Shown: positions 19,313 to 28,422 of the stretch, in pieces | How positions within the stretch are numbered: the first letter of the stretch is position 1 | How the letters are laid out: every line of letters starts with the position of its first letter | Source: an uncultured Bacteroidales bacterium | Lineage (GTDB): Bacteria > Bacteroidota > Bacteroidia > Bacteroidales > P3 | Length of the DNA stretch: 64,000 nucleotides | Assembly: GCA_900318175.1 (NCBI GenBank) | Contig: ONJQ01000010.1 | Coordinates: 32,769 to 96,768 of the forward strand | Direction of reading: 5' to 3' | The notes under the pieces: generated by a model | Database searches by the model: none | Told to the model about the DNA's origin: nothing | The model's input: only the letters and a program-made list of their open reading frames with translations | Translations under genes and position numbers: made by a program

Positions 19313-19320
19313 TATCTTTG
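19313..19320 (+). promoter_or_regulatory. Promoter -7 element for the OstA-like gene
   Basis: TATCTTTG followed by CA matches the Bacteroidota -7 element exactly. It lies inside the upstream extension of the open frame (which could start at 19298), and this is the main reason for placing the true start at the ATG at 19343, 22 bp after the element. Confidence 0.75.
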
Positions 19321-19342
19321 CAATTTTGAGAAAGAGCGAGAT

Positions 19343-20881
19343 ATGAGATTAAATGTCTTGAAACGAGTGTTTTTGATGCTGCTGACGATGGCTACTATCC
19401 CGTCGTGGGCGCAGAAACTTATCACATACGAGGCAGGGATGGGCACCCGAGACCCTTCCGACGCCGATGTGTGGATACTCTATCAGCGTGTCCGTGCCGA
19501 GCATGAGGGCATGGTGCTTTATGCCGATTCGGCCTTGCTCAACACGGTTCTCAACGATTTCACGGCCTTTGGTCATATCAAGATTGTAATCTCCGACACG
19601 ACTACTATCTATGGCGACCAGCTGTATTACGACGGTGTGAGCCGTGTCGTGGACATTTGGGACGACACCGTGCGCTTTATCGACGGGAAGACTCTCCTTA
19701 AGTCAGACCATCTGTCGTACGACCGTGTCTCGTCCATAGCTACTTATGACACCTGGGGCATTACCACCAACGAGGATAAACGCTTGGTGAGCCGAAAAGG
19801 GTATTATAATTCGGAGACAAAGATTGTGGATATTTATAATGATGTGGAGCTGAGCGATTCCAATATGCGTTTATTGACCGACACGCTCACCTTCAACACA
19901 AACACCAATGTGGCGCATTTCTGGAGCCCGACGCATATCTACACTGATTCCACAACCATGTACAGCGAGCACGGCACCTACAATACCGACTTGCGCTATG
20001 CCCACTCCATGAAAAGATCCGAGGTCCATAACGGCGAAAAACACATCACCTGCGACACCCTTCATTACTACGAGGAGACGGAGTTCGGACGTGCTATAGG
20101 TAATGTGGAACTCCGCGACACTGTCAATGATGTGATAAGCACCAGTCGTTATGCCGAGACCCGCCAGTCCGACCATACGTCGTTTGTTACAGACAGTGCG
20201 CTGGTCCGTTTTGTGTACCATGATGAAGACAACCCCGATGCCGAGGCCGACACCCTGTATCTTCATGCCGACAGCATTATTGTAGTCAACGACTCTGCCC
20301 GCCATCTGCAGTCCGTCAGTGCCTACCGCCATGTGAAGGTGTTCCGTGGCGATGCACAGGCCATGAGCGATTCGCTCTACTACTCAGCTGCGGACTCCAC
20401 CATGCGCCTTTTCCAGAGTCCCGTGGTTTGGTATGACCACTACCAAGCCTTGGCCGATACCATCATCGTGCTACACGATGACGACGGCGCACGCCAGGCG
20501 TGGCTCAACAGCAACATCTTCTGTATCGAACAGGTGGACCCTGACAAGTTCAACCAAGTGAAAGGACGCAACGCCATCGTCTATTTCCGCAAAGGAGAAC
20601 CGCACTATGCCGATGTCCTCGGCAATGCTGAGATGGTTTACTACCTCACCGAGGACGATAATCATGGCAACAAAAGCCTAATCGGAGTGAATGTGGGCGC
20701 GGGTTCGGACATGCGCATTTATTTTGTCGACCGCGCTCCCGACCGTGTTGTAACCTTAGGCAATCCGGACATGAACACGTACCCATACGACCAGCTGACC
20801 CCAGAGAAGAAACAGTTGGGCAACTTTAAATGGATCGAAGACCGTCGTCCCAAGAAGCCGCTTGACGTCTTCGTGTGGTGA
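19343..20881 (+). CDS. OstA-like (LptA/LptD N-domain) protein
   Basis: A 512-residue exported protein, with signal peptide LNVLKRVFLMLLTMATIPSWAQ. It consists of repeating OstA/LptA-type beta-jellyroll strands, visible as recurring units: ALLNTVLNDFTAFGHIKI, DQLYYDGVSRVVDIWDDTVRF, DHLSYDRVSSIATYDTWG, DTLHYYEETEFGRAIGNVEL and DSLYYSAADSTMRLFQSPV. Such proteins bind lipid A and belong to the lipopolysaccharide transport bridge; in Bacteroidota a long OstA-like protein is common, often near the LptD gene. No other lpt gene is next to it. The annotated start is the ATG downstream of the promoter element. Its stop is followed at 119 bp by grpE. Confidence 0.85.
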   Translation: MRLNVLKRVFLMLLTMATIPSWAQKLITYEAGMGTRDPSDADVWILYQRVRAEHEGMVLYADSALLNTVLNDFTAFGHIKIVISDTTTIYGDQLYYDGVSRVVDIWDDTVRFIDGKTLLKSDHLSYDRVSSIATYDTWGITTNEDKRLVSRKGYYNSETKIVDIYNDVELSDSNMRLLTDTLTFNTNTNVAHFWSPTHIYTDSTTMYSEHGTYNTDLRYAHSMKRSEVHNGEKHITCDTLHYYEETEFGRAIGNVELRDTVNDVISTSRYAETRQSDHTSFVTDSALVRFVYHDEDNPDAEADTLYLHADSIIVVNDSARHLQSVSAYRHVKVFRGDAQAMSDSLYYSAADSTMRLFQSPVVWYDHYQALADTIIVLHDDDGARQAWLNSNIFCIEQVDPDKFNQVKGRNAIVYFRKGEPHYADVLGNAEMVYYLTEDDNHGNKSLIGVNVGAGSDMRIYFVDRAPDRVVTLGNPDMNTYPYDQLTPEKKQLGNFKWIEDRRPKKPLDVFVW

Positions 20882-20932
20882 CAAAATGTCAGCAACCGTC
20901 CATTGGCACTCCTTTTGTTGCCATTAGGTCAG

Positions 20933-20971
20933 TTTTTGGCACATTGTTCCAAAAATGATTAGGTACATTTA
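20933..20971. promoter_or_regulatory. Inverted repeat and weak promoter upstream of grpE-dnaJ
   Basis: TTTTTGG (20933-20939) and CCAAAAA (20949-20955) form a perfect 7-bp inverted repeat with a 9-base spacer, the same spacer as the CIRCE operator but a different sequence. A near-consensus -7 element (TACATTTA, 20964-20971) follows. The arrangement suggests a heat-shock operator overlapping the grpE promoter. Confidence 0.4.
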
Positions 20972-21000
20972 TCCCAAACAAAAAAAATAAAAATATAGAT

Positions 21001-21579
21001 ATGACCCAGGAAGAGAAAGAAATAGAACAAGAAAAGAACAACCAACAAGATACTGAAGCCAAGGCTGCACAGCCCGAAACCGAGCCGGAAAAACAGAAAG
21101 AGCACAAAAAACGCCACGACCGCCACAGCGAACACGACCACAAGGTGCAAGAGATGGGTGAGAAACTGGCCGAGATGAATGACAAATATGTCAGGCTCTA
21201 TTCTGAGTATGAGAACTACCGCAAACGCACCAACACTGAGAAAGCAGACCTGATTGTGAACGGTAGCAAGGATATGATAAAAGCCATCCTCCCAGTGGTG
21301 GACGATATGGAGCGAGCACTCACAGCCATGTCCGACGACGAAGGTGCCAAAGAGGGTGTACAACTCATTTATAATAAGATGATGAACATCCTCTCGCAGA
21401 AGGGGCTGAAGCCCATGGAGTCAAAGGGTGTCAAGTTTGACGAGAACCTTCACGAGGCCGTCACCCAGTTCCCCGCCACCGATGAGAGCCAGAAAGGAAC
21501 CGTGGTCGACGTGGTGGAGAAAGGCTACTTCCTCAACGATAAGGTGCTGCGCTACGCCAAAGTGGTTGTGGCAATTTAA
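21001..21579 (+). CDS. grpE: Nucleotide exchange factor GrpE
   Basis: A 192-residue co-chaperone that releases ADP from DnaK. The N-terminal about 45 residues are a highly charged, lysine- and glutamate-rich disordered tail; then comes a long coiled coil (MGEKLAEMNDKYVRLYSEYENYRKRT) and the beta-domain that contacts DnaK (ESKGVKFDENLHEAVTQFPA, KGYFLNDKVLRYAKVVVA). The NYRKRT and HEAV patterns are strongly conserved. dnaJ follows 110 bp downstream; dnaK is not in this window, which is usual in Bacteroidota. Confidence 0.95.
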   Translation: MTQEEKEIEQEKNNQQDTEAKAAQPETEPEKQKEHKKRHDRHSEHDHKVQEMGEKLAEMNDKYVRLYSEYENYRKRTNTEKADLIVNGSKDMIKAILPVVDDMERALTAMSDDEGAKEGVQLIYNKMMNILSQKGLKPMESKGVKFDENLHEAVTQFPATDESQKGTVVDVVEKGYFLNDKVLRYAKVVVAI

Positions 21580-21689
21580 TAAGAACAAAGAGAAAAGAAA
21601 GGAGACTAAGGCGCGAAGGCTCGCTGCTCCCTGCCCGCACAGTCCATGCAGCCCAGCGGGGCAGAACCTGAAAGCCTGAAGAAACAATT

Positions 21690-22853
21690 ATGGCAAAGAG
21701 AGATTATTATGAAGTGCTTGGGGTCAGTAAGAATGCTACCCCTGAAGAATTGAAGAAAGCCTACCGCAAATTGGCCCTCCAATATCACCCCGACCGCAAT
21801 CCTGGCGACAAGGAGGCCGAGGAGAAGTTCAAGGAGGCTGCCGAGGCATACGATGTGCTCAGCAACCCCGACAAGAAGGCGCGCTATGACCAGTTCGGTC
21901 CTGCTGCGTTTGACGGATCGGAGGGTGGCGGCATGAACATGAACGATATTTTCTCGCAGTTCGGCGACATCTTCAGCGATTTCTTTGGCGGTGGACGTTT
22001 TGGAGGCGGTTTCAGTGGCTTTGGCGGTTTTGGTGGTGGCCAGCAGGGACATCGTCGTGCTGCCGCTCGTGGCACCAATCTCCGCATCAAAGTCAAGCTC
22101 ACCCTTGAGGAGATCGAGAAGGGATGCGAGAAGAAAATCAAAGTGGCTAAATATGTGTCCTGCAAAACTTGCGGTGGCACGGGAGCCCGAAACAATAATT
22201 ACGAGACCTGCCCCCATTGCCATGGCTCGGGAGTGGTCACCGAGGTGCGTCGTACCATCCTTGGCCAGATGCAGACCCAGAGCGTCTGCCCCCATTGCGG
22301 TGGAGAGGGTCGCATCATCAAAGACAAATGTCATGACTGCAACGGCGAGGGCATAGTACGCGCCGAGGAGGTCATCACTATCAATATCCCCGCCGGCGTC
22401 TACGACGGCATGCAGCTCTCCATGAGCGGCAAGGGCAATGCGGCACCCCACGGCGGTGTGCCCGGCGACCTCATCATCCTTGTTGAGGAGATTCCGCACG
22501 ACACTTTTGAGCGTCAGGAAACCAACCTCTACTATAACGCCTTCATCACTTTTGCCCAGGCCGCAATGGGTGCCACGATAGAGATTCCCACCCTTTCGGG
22601 TCGCGTGAAGGTGAAGATTGAAGCCGGCACGCCTTCCGGCAAAGTGCTCCGCCTGAAGGGCAAGGGATTGCCCGAGGTGAACGGCTATGGTCGTGGTGAC
22701 CTTTTTGTCAGCGTCAATGTGTGGATTCCGAAAAACCTCTCGCGCGAGGAGAAGGAGACCCTCACACGTCTTGACAAGTCGCCCAACTTCCAGCCCGCAC
22801 CCTCCAAGGCCGAACGGGGCTTCTTCGATAAAATGAAGGACCTTTTCAATTGA
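21690..22853 (+). CDS. dnaJ: Chaperone protein DnaJ
   Basis: A 387-residue Hsp40 co-chaperone that stimulates DnaK. The J-domain (residues 1-70) holds the HPD motif in [18 protein letters not shown]; a Gly/Phe-rich linker follows ([19 protein letters not shown]). The zinc region has four CxxCxGxG repeats: [24 protein letters not shown] and CHDCNGEG. Substrate-binding C-terminal domains include [20 protein letters not shown] and [24 protein letters not shown]. Length is typical. It is co-transcribed with grpE and followed by a hairpin. Confidence 0.97.
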   Translation: MAKRDYYEVLGVSKNATPEELKKAYRKLALQYHPDRNPGDKEAEEKFKEAAEAYDVLSNPDKKARYDQFGPAAFDGSEGGGMNMNDIFSQFGDIFSDFFGGGRFGGGFSGFGGFGGGQQGHRRAAARGTNLRIKVKLTLEEIEKGCEKKIKVAKYVSCKTCGGTGARNNNYETCPHCHGSGVVTEVRRTILGQMQTQSVCPHCGGEGRIIKDKCHDCNGEGIVRAEEVITINIPAGVYDGMQLSMSGKGNAAPHGGVPGDLIILVEEIPHDTFERQETNLYYNAFITFAQAAMGATIEIPTLSGRVKVKIEAGTPSGKVLRLKGKGLPEVNGYGRGDLFVSVNVWIPKNLSREEKETLTRLDKSPNFQPAPSKAERGFFDKMKDLFN

Positions 22854-22863
22854 TTCTATTCCT

Positions 22864-22896
22864 CAATGGTTCCGTCGCCCTGTGATGGAACCATTG
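22864..22896 (+). terminator. Hairpin after dnaJ
   Basis: CAATGGTTCC (22864-22873) and GGAACCATTG (22887-22896) pair perfectly and the stem can extend by three inner pairs (one G-U). It lies 10 bp after the dnaJ stop and is probably the grpE-dnaJ terminator, although the following sequence has only a short T run. Confidence 0.6.
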
Positions 22897-22924
22897 CATC
22901 CTTTATACAGTTATCCAACAGCCC

Positions 22925-24208
22925 ATGCAACGCATGAATGAATCCTTTCTCCAATATGTCTGGCAGCACAGGCTGTTAGAGGGAGATTTGTTCACTGCCG
23001 ACGGGCTACCGTTGCGCATAGAGCACCCTGGCATGCTTAACACCCATGCGGGTCCGGACTTCAGCAATGCACGCGTTTGGATAGGGGAGACCCTCTGGGT
23101 CGGCAATGTCGAAGTGCACGTCAAGGCCTCCGACTGGAACCGCCATCATCATAGTCTGGACCGCGCCTACGACAACGTTGTGCTACATGTGGTTCATCTC
23201 AACGATGCCCCCATAGTGCTGCAGAATGGACATGCGCTCCCTACACTTGCTTTGTCCGACCATATCCCTCAAGCTCTGTGGGACAACTACGAATCCCTAA
23301 TCTCGCCTCCGGAACCCATTCCCGTTCCCTGCGCCAACCACCTGTCGGCCATTTCGCCCAACTATATCGCCGCTTCCCTTGAGCGGCTCCTGCTCGAACG
23401 ACTTGAGGATAAATGTTCCCAGGTGCGCCGCCTCCTTGAGCAAAGCCGCGGCGATTGGGAGCAATGCTGCTATCTGATGCTGGCTCACTACTTTGGAGGC
23501 AAAGCCAATGCTTTTCCTTTTGAGCTGCTTGCCCAGTCAACTCCACAGACCCTCCTTGCCCGTTGGCGGGACCAACCCCAGCGCGTCGAGGCTCTTCTCA
23601 TGGGTCAGGCGGGTTTTCTGGAAGGCTATTTTGAAGATGACTACCCCCGTCAACTCCAGTCCGACTACGGAGCCCTTCGAGCTGCTGCAGGGCTTACCCC
23701 TATCTCTGCCCATCTGTGGCGTTTCGCCAGACTGAGGCCATACAGTTTCCCCACCTTGCGCATCAGCCAGTTTGCACAGCTTGTCTGCCGTTCCCACAGC
23801 CTTTTCAGCCGACTGCTCGAAACCGAGCGCGCCGCCGATCTCCAACAGCTCTTCAACCTCACAGCTTCCTCCTATTGGGACAACCATTACCGTTTTGATT
23901 CCCCTTCGCTGGGGCAGCCCAAACGGGTGGGTGCCCAGCTTATTGACCTCCTCATCATCAACGCCGTAGTGCCGCTTCTTTTCGAGTACGGCAACCAGCA
24001 TGCACAGCAAACCTACAAGGACCGTGCCGTCGACCTCCTCCAGCAACTCCCCTCCGAGGCCAACAGCCAGCTGCGGCTATGGCAGTCTGTGGGCATAAGC
24101 CCAAACAGCGCCGCCCAAAGCCAGGCCTTGCTTCAGCTGCACCAACACTATTGCCAACAGCACAATTGTCTCAACTGCCAGATAGGCTATAAAATCATTA
24201 CACAGTGA
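22925..24208 (+). CDS. DUF2851 family protein
   Basis: A 427-residue cytoplasmic protein of the DUF2851 family, widespread and almost restricted to Bacteroidota; its function is unknown. Signature stretches are FLQYVWQHRLLEGDLFTADG, LPLRIEHPGMLNTHAGPDFSNARV, LWVGNVEVHVKASDWNRHHH, NVVLHVVHLNDAP and, in the middle, LMLAHYFGGKANAFPFELLAQ. The C-terminus ends with a small cysteine pair, NCLNCQIGYK. The N-terminal third has acidic and histidine residues in a nuclease-like pattern (GPDFSNAR ... GNVEVHVKASDW), hinting at a PD-(D/E)XK-type fold, which is my inference. Its stop overlaps the murF-alr start (GTGA), so the two are translationally coupled. Confidence 0.88.
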   Translation: MQRMNESFLQYVWQHRLLEGDLFTADGLPLRIEHPGMLNTHAGPDFSNARVWIGETLWVGNVEVHVKASDWNRHHHSLDRAYDNVVLHVVHLNDAPIVLQNGHALPTLALSDHIPQALWDNYESLISPPEPIPVPCANHLSAISPNYIAASLERLLLERLEDKCSQVRRLLEQSRGDWEQCCYLMLAHYFGGKANAFPFELLAQSTPQTLLARWRDQPQRVEALLMGQAGFLEGYFEDDYPRQLQSDYGALRAAAGLTPISAHLWRFARLRPYSFPTLRISQFAQLVCRSHSLFSRLLETERAADLQQLFNLTASSYWDNHYRFDSPSLGQPKRVGAQLIDLLIINAVVPLLFEYGNQHAQQTYKDRAVDLLQQLPSEANSQLRLWQSVGISPNSAAQSQALLQLHQHYCQQHNCLNCQIGYKIITQ

Positions 24209-26700
24209 AACCTGCCGAAATAACCTCCATCCTAAAAGGTGCCACAGCCCTTGTGGCCGACCCCGACAGCGACATCCAGCACCTCCTCACGGACAGCCGC
24301 CGTTCTGCCGATTTTGCACACAGTCTCTTCTTTGCCATCCCCACCAAGCGCAACACGGGTTGCCGCTATGTCTATAACCTCTATGCCAGCGGAGTCCGCA
24401 ATTTCGTCGTTCCGCAGGAGGTCGAAGAGACCTTCCAGCAGCAATTCTCCCGCTGCGAGGGTGCCAACTTCTGGCAAGTCAAGAACGTCGTCATGGCCCT
24501 CCAGCAACTTGCCGCCTATCGCCGCTCTCTCTACGACATTCCCGTGGTGGGCATCACGGGCTCCAACGGCAAGACCATTGTCAAGGACTGGATTATCCAG
24601 CTTGTAGCTGACGACTGTAAAACCGTCTCCAGCCCCCGCAGCTACAATTCGCAGATAGGCGTGCCTCTCTCCGTCTGGCAGATGGACGACGGCGACGAGC
24701 TTGCCGTCTTCGAGGCCGGCATTTCCGAAGCTGGCGAGATGGAGAACCTCCGCCGCGTCATCAATCCCACCATCGGCATCTTCACCAACATCGGTCAGGC
24801 CCACGATGAGAACTTCCTCACCCGCCAACAGAAAATAGCCGAGAAGCTTCAGCTCTTCACCCACTGCGACGTCCTCATATACTGCTCCGACCACAAGGAA
24901 ATCCATTCGGCCATCTCGCAGCTCGAAAGCTTCCGCTCACTGCGACGCTACACGTGGGGCCATTCCGATACTGACATCCTACAGATTGTCGACATTCAGG
25001 TCCGCGATGCTGACACCCAAATTTCCCTTCTCCGTTCCGGTGAGCCCTTCTCGCTGGCCATTCCCTTTACCGACCGTGCCTCAGTCGAAAACGCGCTCCA
25101 TTGTGTGGCCCTGCTCTGCTACCTTGGCTATGACCCTGACACCATTGCTCGTCGTTGTCTGCGTCTCACGCCCGTGGCCATGCGGCTGGAGATGAACGAA
25201 GCTCTCAACAACTCTCTCCTTGTCAACGACTCTTATAGCCTCGACCTCGACTCCCTTGCAATCGCGCTCGACTATGTCCAGCACGACCGCCAGCATCGCA
25301 GCCGGGCTCTCATCATGAGCGACATACTGCAGGCCGGACTGCCGGAACCCGATCTCTACGCTCAGGTGGCACAGTTGGTCAAAGCCCATGGCATCGCCCG
25401 TTTCATCGGCATCGGGGACGCCTTGGGGCGTAATCGCAACCTCTTTGCCGGACTCGACACCTATTTCTTTGAAACCACGGAAGCGTGTATCCGCCAGTTT
25501 GATTTCGACCTCTTCGACCACGAAACCATCCTCCTCAAGGGGGCTCGCCGCTTCCATTTCGAGGACATAGCACGCATGCTGCAACGCAAGTCCCACCAAA
25601 CTGTCATGGAGGTCAACCTCGACAACCTCATCTCCAACCTCAACTACTACCGCTCCCTCATCCGTCCCACCACACGCCTCATGGCCATGGTCAAGGCTGC
25701 AAGTTACGGTGCTGGCAAAGTGGAAGTCGCCAATGCCCTTCAGTTCAATCATGTCGACTATCTCACCGTGGCCTACAGCGACGAGGGTGTTGACCTTCGC
25801 CGCAACGGCATCACTCTCCCCATCATGGTCATGAACCCCGAGGAAGAGAGTTTCGACGACATTATACGCTACCAACTTGAGCCTGACATCTATAGTTTCC
25901 GCATCTTCAAACTCTTCTCCGAAGCCGTCAGCCTGATGGGGTCTGCAACCCCCTATCCCGTACATGTCGAGCTGGACACAGGGATGCACCGACTCGGATT
26001 CTCGGGCACCGACCTTGACCAGATTGCCCGCAGCTTCAACCATCCCGGCTGCCCGCTGCGGGTGCAGTCCATCTTCTCTCATCTGGCCTGTGCCGACGAC
26101 CCCGCACAGGACGCCTTCACCCATGCGCAGATTGACCGCTTCACGCAGTGGAGCGCAGCCCTACGGTCCAAGTTGGGTACAACGGGCATCCTTTGCCACA
26201 TTCTCAACTCCTCCGGCATCGAGCGTTTCCCCGAGGCACAGATGGACATGGTGCGTCTTGGCATAGGCCTCTACGGCATCTCGCCTCAGCCCTCCGTCTC
26301 GTGCCATCTCCGCCCTGTCAGCACCCTCAAGACAAGGATTTCTCAAATCAAGTCCATCCCCGCGGGCGACAGTGTGGGCTACAACTGCCGTTGGATAGCC
26401 TCGCGCCCCTCGCGCATCGCCATCATCGCCATAGGCTATGCCGACGGCCTCAACCGCCATTTAGGCTATGGCAACGGGCGTGTACTTATAGGGGGCTGCC
26501 AAGTGCCCATCATCGGCTCTGTGTGCATGGACATGTGCTTCCTTGATGTCACCGACGTCCCCTGCCGCGAAGGCGATGAAGTCACCCTCTTCGGTCCCGC
26601 CGACCTCCTTCAGCAGCAAGCTGCCAGTGCCGGTACCATCCCCTACGAGCTTCTAACCTCTGTCTCGCCCCGCGTAAGGCGCACCTATATACAGGAGTAG
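24205..26700 (+). CDS. Bifunctional MurF-like ligase / alanine racemase
   Basis: An 831-residue cytoplasmic fusion common in Bacteroidota. Residues 1-about 465 resemble MurF, which adds D-Ala-D-Ala to UDP-MurNAc-tripeptide: the ATP loop VVGITGSNGKTIVKDW is near residue 115 and EAGISEAGEM, TNIGQAHDENF follow. Residues about 470-831 are a PLP alanine racemase making D-Ala: the PLP lysine is K497 in MAMVKAASYGAGKVE, with HVELDTGMHRLGF, FSHLACADD, VGYNCRW (second catalytic Tyr) and GSVCMDMCFLDVTD. The start is a GTG overlapping the DUF2851 stop. Both halves serve peptidoglycan precursor synthesis; in these fusions a separate canonical MurF often also exists. Confidence 0.93.
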   Translation: MKPAEITSILKGATALVADPDSDIQHLLTDSRRSADFAHSLFFAIPTKRNTGCRYVYNLYASGVRNFVVPQEVEETFQQQFSRCEGANFWQVKNVVMALQQLAAYRRSLYDIPVVGITGSNGKTIVKDWIIQLVADDCKTVSSPRSYNSQIGVPLSVWQMDDGDELAVFEAGISEAGEMENLRRVINPTIGIFTNIGQAHDENFLTRQQKIAEKLQLFTHCDVLIYCSDHKEIHSAISQLESFRSLRRYTWGHSDTDILQIVDIQVRDADTQISLLRSGEPFSLAIPFTDRASVENALHCVALLCYLGYDPDTIARRCLRLTPVAMRLEMNEALNNSLLVNDSYSLDLDSLAIALDYVQHDRQHRSRALIMSDILQAGLPEPDLYAQVAQLVKAHGIARFIGIGDALGRNRNLFAGLDTYFFETTEACIRQFDFDLFDHETILLKGARRFHFEDIARMLQRKSHQTVMEVNLDNLISNLNYYRSLIRPTTRLMAMVKAASYGAGKVEVANALQFNHVDYLTVAYSDEGVDLRRNGITLPIMVMNPEEESFDDIIRYQLEPDIYSFRIFKLFSEAVSLMGSATPYPVHVELDTGMHRLGFSGTDLDQIARSFNHPGCPLRVQSIFSHLACADDPAQDAFTHAQIDRFTQWSAALRSKLGTTGILCHILNSSGIERFPEAQMDMVRLGIGLYGISPQPSVSCHLRPVSTLKTRISQIKSIPAGDSVGYNCRWIASRPSRIAIIAIGYADGLNRHLGYGNGRVLIGGCQVPIIGSVCMDMCFLDVTDVPCREGDEVTLFGPADLLQQQAASAGTIPYELLTSVSPRVRRTYIQE

Positions 26701-26800
26701 CTCTCCAATTCCGACTGACATTCCCCTGCTGCCCCCTTTTGGATGGCTGTTCCCCCCTGAGGTGTAGAACAAACGCTGGAATAAAACATAATGCTTGTGT

Positions 26801-26822
26801 CAGGGGTGCGAAAGCCCCCCTG
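26801..26822 (+). other. GNRA-capped hairpin in the gap after murF-alr
   Basis: CAGGGGTGC, GAAA, GCCCCCCTG forms a nine-pair stem (one T-C mismatch) closed by a GAAA tetraloop. It lies 100 bp after the murF-alr stop. It could be part of a terminator, though the nearest T run (26866-26872) is 44 bp further on, or the core of a small structured RNA. No other gene is supported between 26701 and 27023. Confidence 0.4.
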
Positions 26823-26869
26823 CAACAGCTGTGTGTCGAGTCAATTGGGGCAATTGCGGCAGGGCTTTT

Positions 26870-26900
26870 TTTGCAATGTCAGATTTTTTGTGTATTTTTG
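26870..26900 (+). promoter_or_regulatory. Promoter for the 27.0-kb lipoprotein gene
   Basis: TTTG at 26870-26873 and TATTTTTG at 26893-26900 are separated by 19 bp, a textbook Bacteroidota -33/-7 pair. Transcription should begin near 26907, giving a leader of about 115 bases. A second TATTTTTG just before the gene (about 26998-27005) may be an alternative. Confidence 0.75.
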
Positions 26901-27023
26901 CAGTCTCTTGCAAGGTATGGCGGGGAGCTGGCGTTTGTGTTAGTAGGTTGATTGACACAAAGCTTGGACCTAAAGCCGTGCGAGATGCGAATGCGAGTAT
27001 TTTTGAAAAAAATAATATTTGTT

Positions 27024-27599
27024 ATGACAAAACATTTATCAGTCCTATGCATTGCCGCCGCGTTGCTCCTTAGCACCGTGGTATCCAGTTGCACCACCCA
27101 GCGCCAAGTCGTGTCGCTGAACGGCTACGAACGCACCGTGGCGCTCATGGCTCAGCAGATGGCCGCCGAAGGCTACATGCAGACCGGCGCCGAGTCCACA
27201 TCCACCAACCAAATCAGCGTTGACAAGACAGTGACCTACTTCAACCGCTATGGCCGTGAGACAGGCTATTCGCAGAAGATGAAAAACAACCTCTACTACC
27301 ACAATGTCTACACCTTTGCCGACAGCCTTGGCAACCAGGCCACCGTGACCACCCTCTACAAGCCCGAGACCATTGGCAACACCGTCTGCCTCGAAGAGTA
27401 CGCTTTGGAAGGCTGCAAGACCTCCCTTCCGCAGGACTATGCACGCATCTGTTCCGGCGGCGGCCCCGTCTCCCGCAACCTCTCCCAGCTCTATACCGAC
27501 ACCACCGTCGAGGATTTGGACTACCTCAAATCTTCCTTAATTCTTGCGGGCGGCGCAGCCGTGCTGGGAGTGCTCCTCTTGGTCTTGTTGGGCGAGTAA
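27024..27599 (+). CDS. Small lipoprotein of unknown function
   Basis: A 191-residue lipoprotein starting MTKHLSVLCIAAALLLSTVVSSC with lipobox VSSC. Upstream in-frame starts exist (a TTG at 26952 and ATGs near 26987), but the ATG at 27024 places the signal peptide correctly. The middle part is polar with conserved-looking aromatic segments (TVTYFNRYGRETGYSQKMKNN), and the last 20 residues are a hydrophobic glycine/leucine stretch (SLILAGGAAVLGVLLLVLLG) that would form a C-terminal membrane helix, unusual for a lipoprotein. It is flanked by its own promoter and the hemerythrin gene. Function unknown. Confidence 0.7.
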   Translation: MTKHLSVLCIAAALLLSTVVSSCTTQRQVVSLNGYERTVALMAQQMAAEGYMQTGAESTSTNQISVDKTVTYFNRYGRETGYSQKMKNNLYYHNVYTFADSLGNQATVTTLYKPETIGNTVCLEEYALEGCKTSLPQDYARICSGGGPVSRNLSQLYTDTTVEDLDYLKSSLILAGGAAVLGVLLLVLLGE

Positions 27600-27720
27600 A
27601 CGTTGCTTTCCCCCCATGCCCGAGGGTACTGCCTCATTTTCGTACCTCGTATAGGGACCATACTCCATGGCATTTAGGTAATAGTTCAAAAAATCAAATC
27701 AATCGTTGCACCCTTGCACC

Positions 27721-28422
27721 ATGAAACACAAGTATTTTGTCGGACGGATGAAGATGGCGGACGTAGTGGCCGCAAACCACACCCTCATACTGGCTATGCC
27801 GCGCTTCGGCATCGCTTTGGGATTCGGCGAACGCAGCGTGCAGGAAATCTGTGCGCAATACTCCCTGCCCGTAGACTTTGTGCTGATGGTCTTCAACGTC
27901 TACACCTTTGACGATTACCTGCCCGACGAGGAAGAGCTAAAGCGGACCGACTTCAGCCCGCTGGTGCCTTACCTCGAAGCCAGCCACCGCTACTACCTCA
28001 ACGAGCGGCTTCCCCACATCCAGCGGCACCTGATGCATGTGGCCGGGAGTGCCGGCGAACGTTACGGCTCCATATTGAAAAGCTTCTTTGAAGACTACCG
28101 CAAAGAGGTGGTGGAGCATTTCGAGAGTGAGGAGTGCGACGTCTTCCCCTACCTGCAAGGGCTTTTGAACGGCTGTGCGGCGGCAAAACCCGTGTCCGAC
28201 CATTTTGCCGACAACCACACCGATTTGGTCGACAAACTCAGCGACCTGACACAGATACTCTACAAGTATATCCCCTGCGAGGGCTTTGCCGAGGAGCTCA
28301 ACGAACTCGTTTTCTCCATCCTGCAGCTCAGTGCCGACTTGGAGAAGCACGCCGTCATCGAAGAGAAAATCCTGCTGCCCTACATCTACCAGCTGGAAAG
28401 GAGGCGAGCCGATGAAACCTAA
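27721..28422 (+). CDS. Hemerythrin-like domain protein (ScdA/YtfE-like)
   Basis: A 233-residue cytoplasmic protein. The N-terminal about 65 residues resemble the helical ScdA/YtfE N-domain (FGERSVQEICAQYSLPVDFVL) but lack its cysteine pair. The rest is a four-helix hemerythrin-like domain with likely di-iron ligands H89, H133 and E137 (HFESEECDVFP), H161 or H166, H210 and E214 (HAVIEEKILLP). Relatives (RIC proteins) sense or relieve nitric oxide, oxygen or peroxide damage to iron centres. The ATG at 27721 is chosen over an upstream TTG. The next gene, a LuxR-type regulator, overlaps its end by 11 bp, so the pair likely acts as a sensor-regulator unit. Confidence 0.88.
   Translation: MKHKYFVGRMKMADVVAANHTLILAMPRFGIALGFGERSVQEICAQYSLPVDFVLMVFNVYTFDDYLPDEEELKRTDFSPLVPYLEASHRYYLNERLPHIQRHLMHVAGSAGERYGSILKSFFEDYRKEVVEHFESEECDVFPYLQGLLNGCAAAKPVSDHFADNHTDLVDKLSDLTQILYKYIPCEGFAEELNELVFSILQLSADLEKHAVIEEKILLPYIYQLERRRADET

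Noticed and set aside
20901-20930. CIRCE element upstream of grpE (TTGGCACTC present)
   Set aside because: The complementary GAGTGC half is missing at the 9-base spacing.
26790-26835. SRP (4.5S) RNA, because of GTCAGG near a tetraloop and ACAGC
   Set aside because: The symmetric loop and GGAA tetraloop arrangement of SRP domain IV cannot be formed; the tetraloop is GAAA and the stem is too long.
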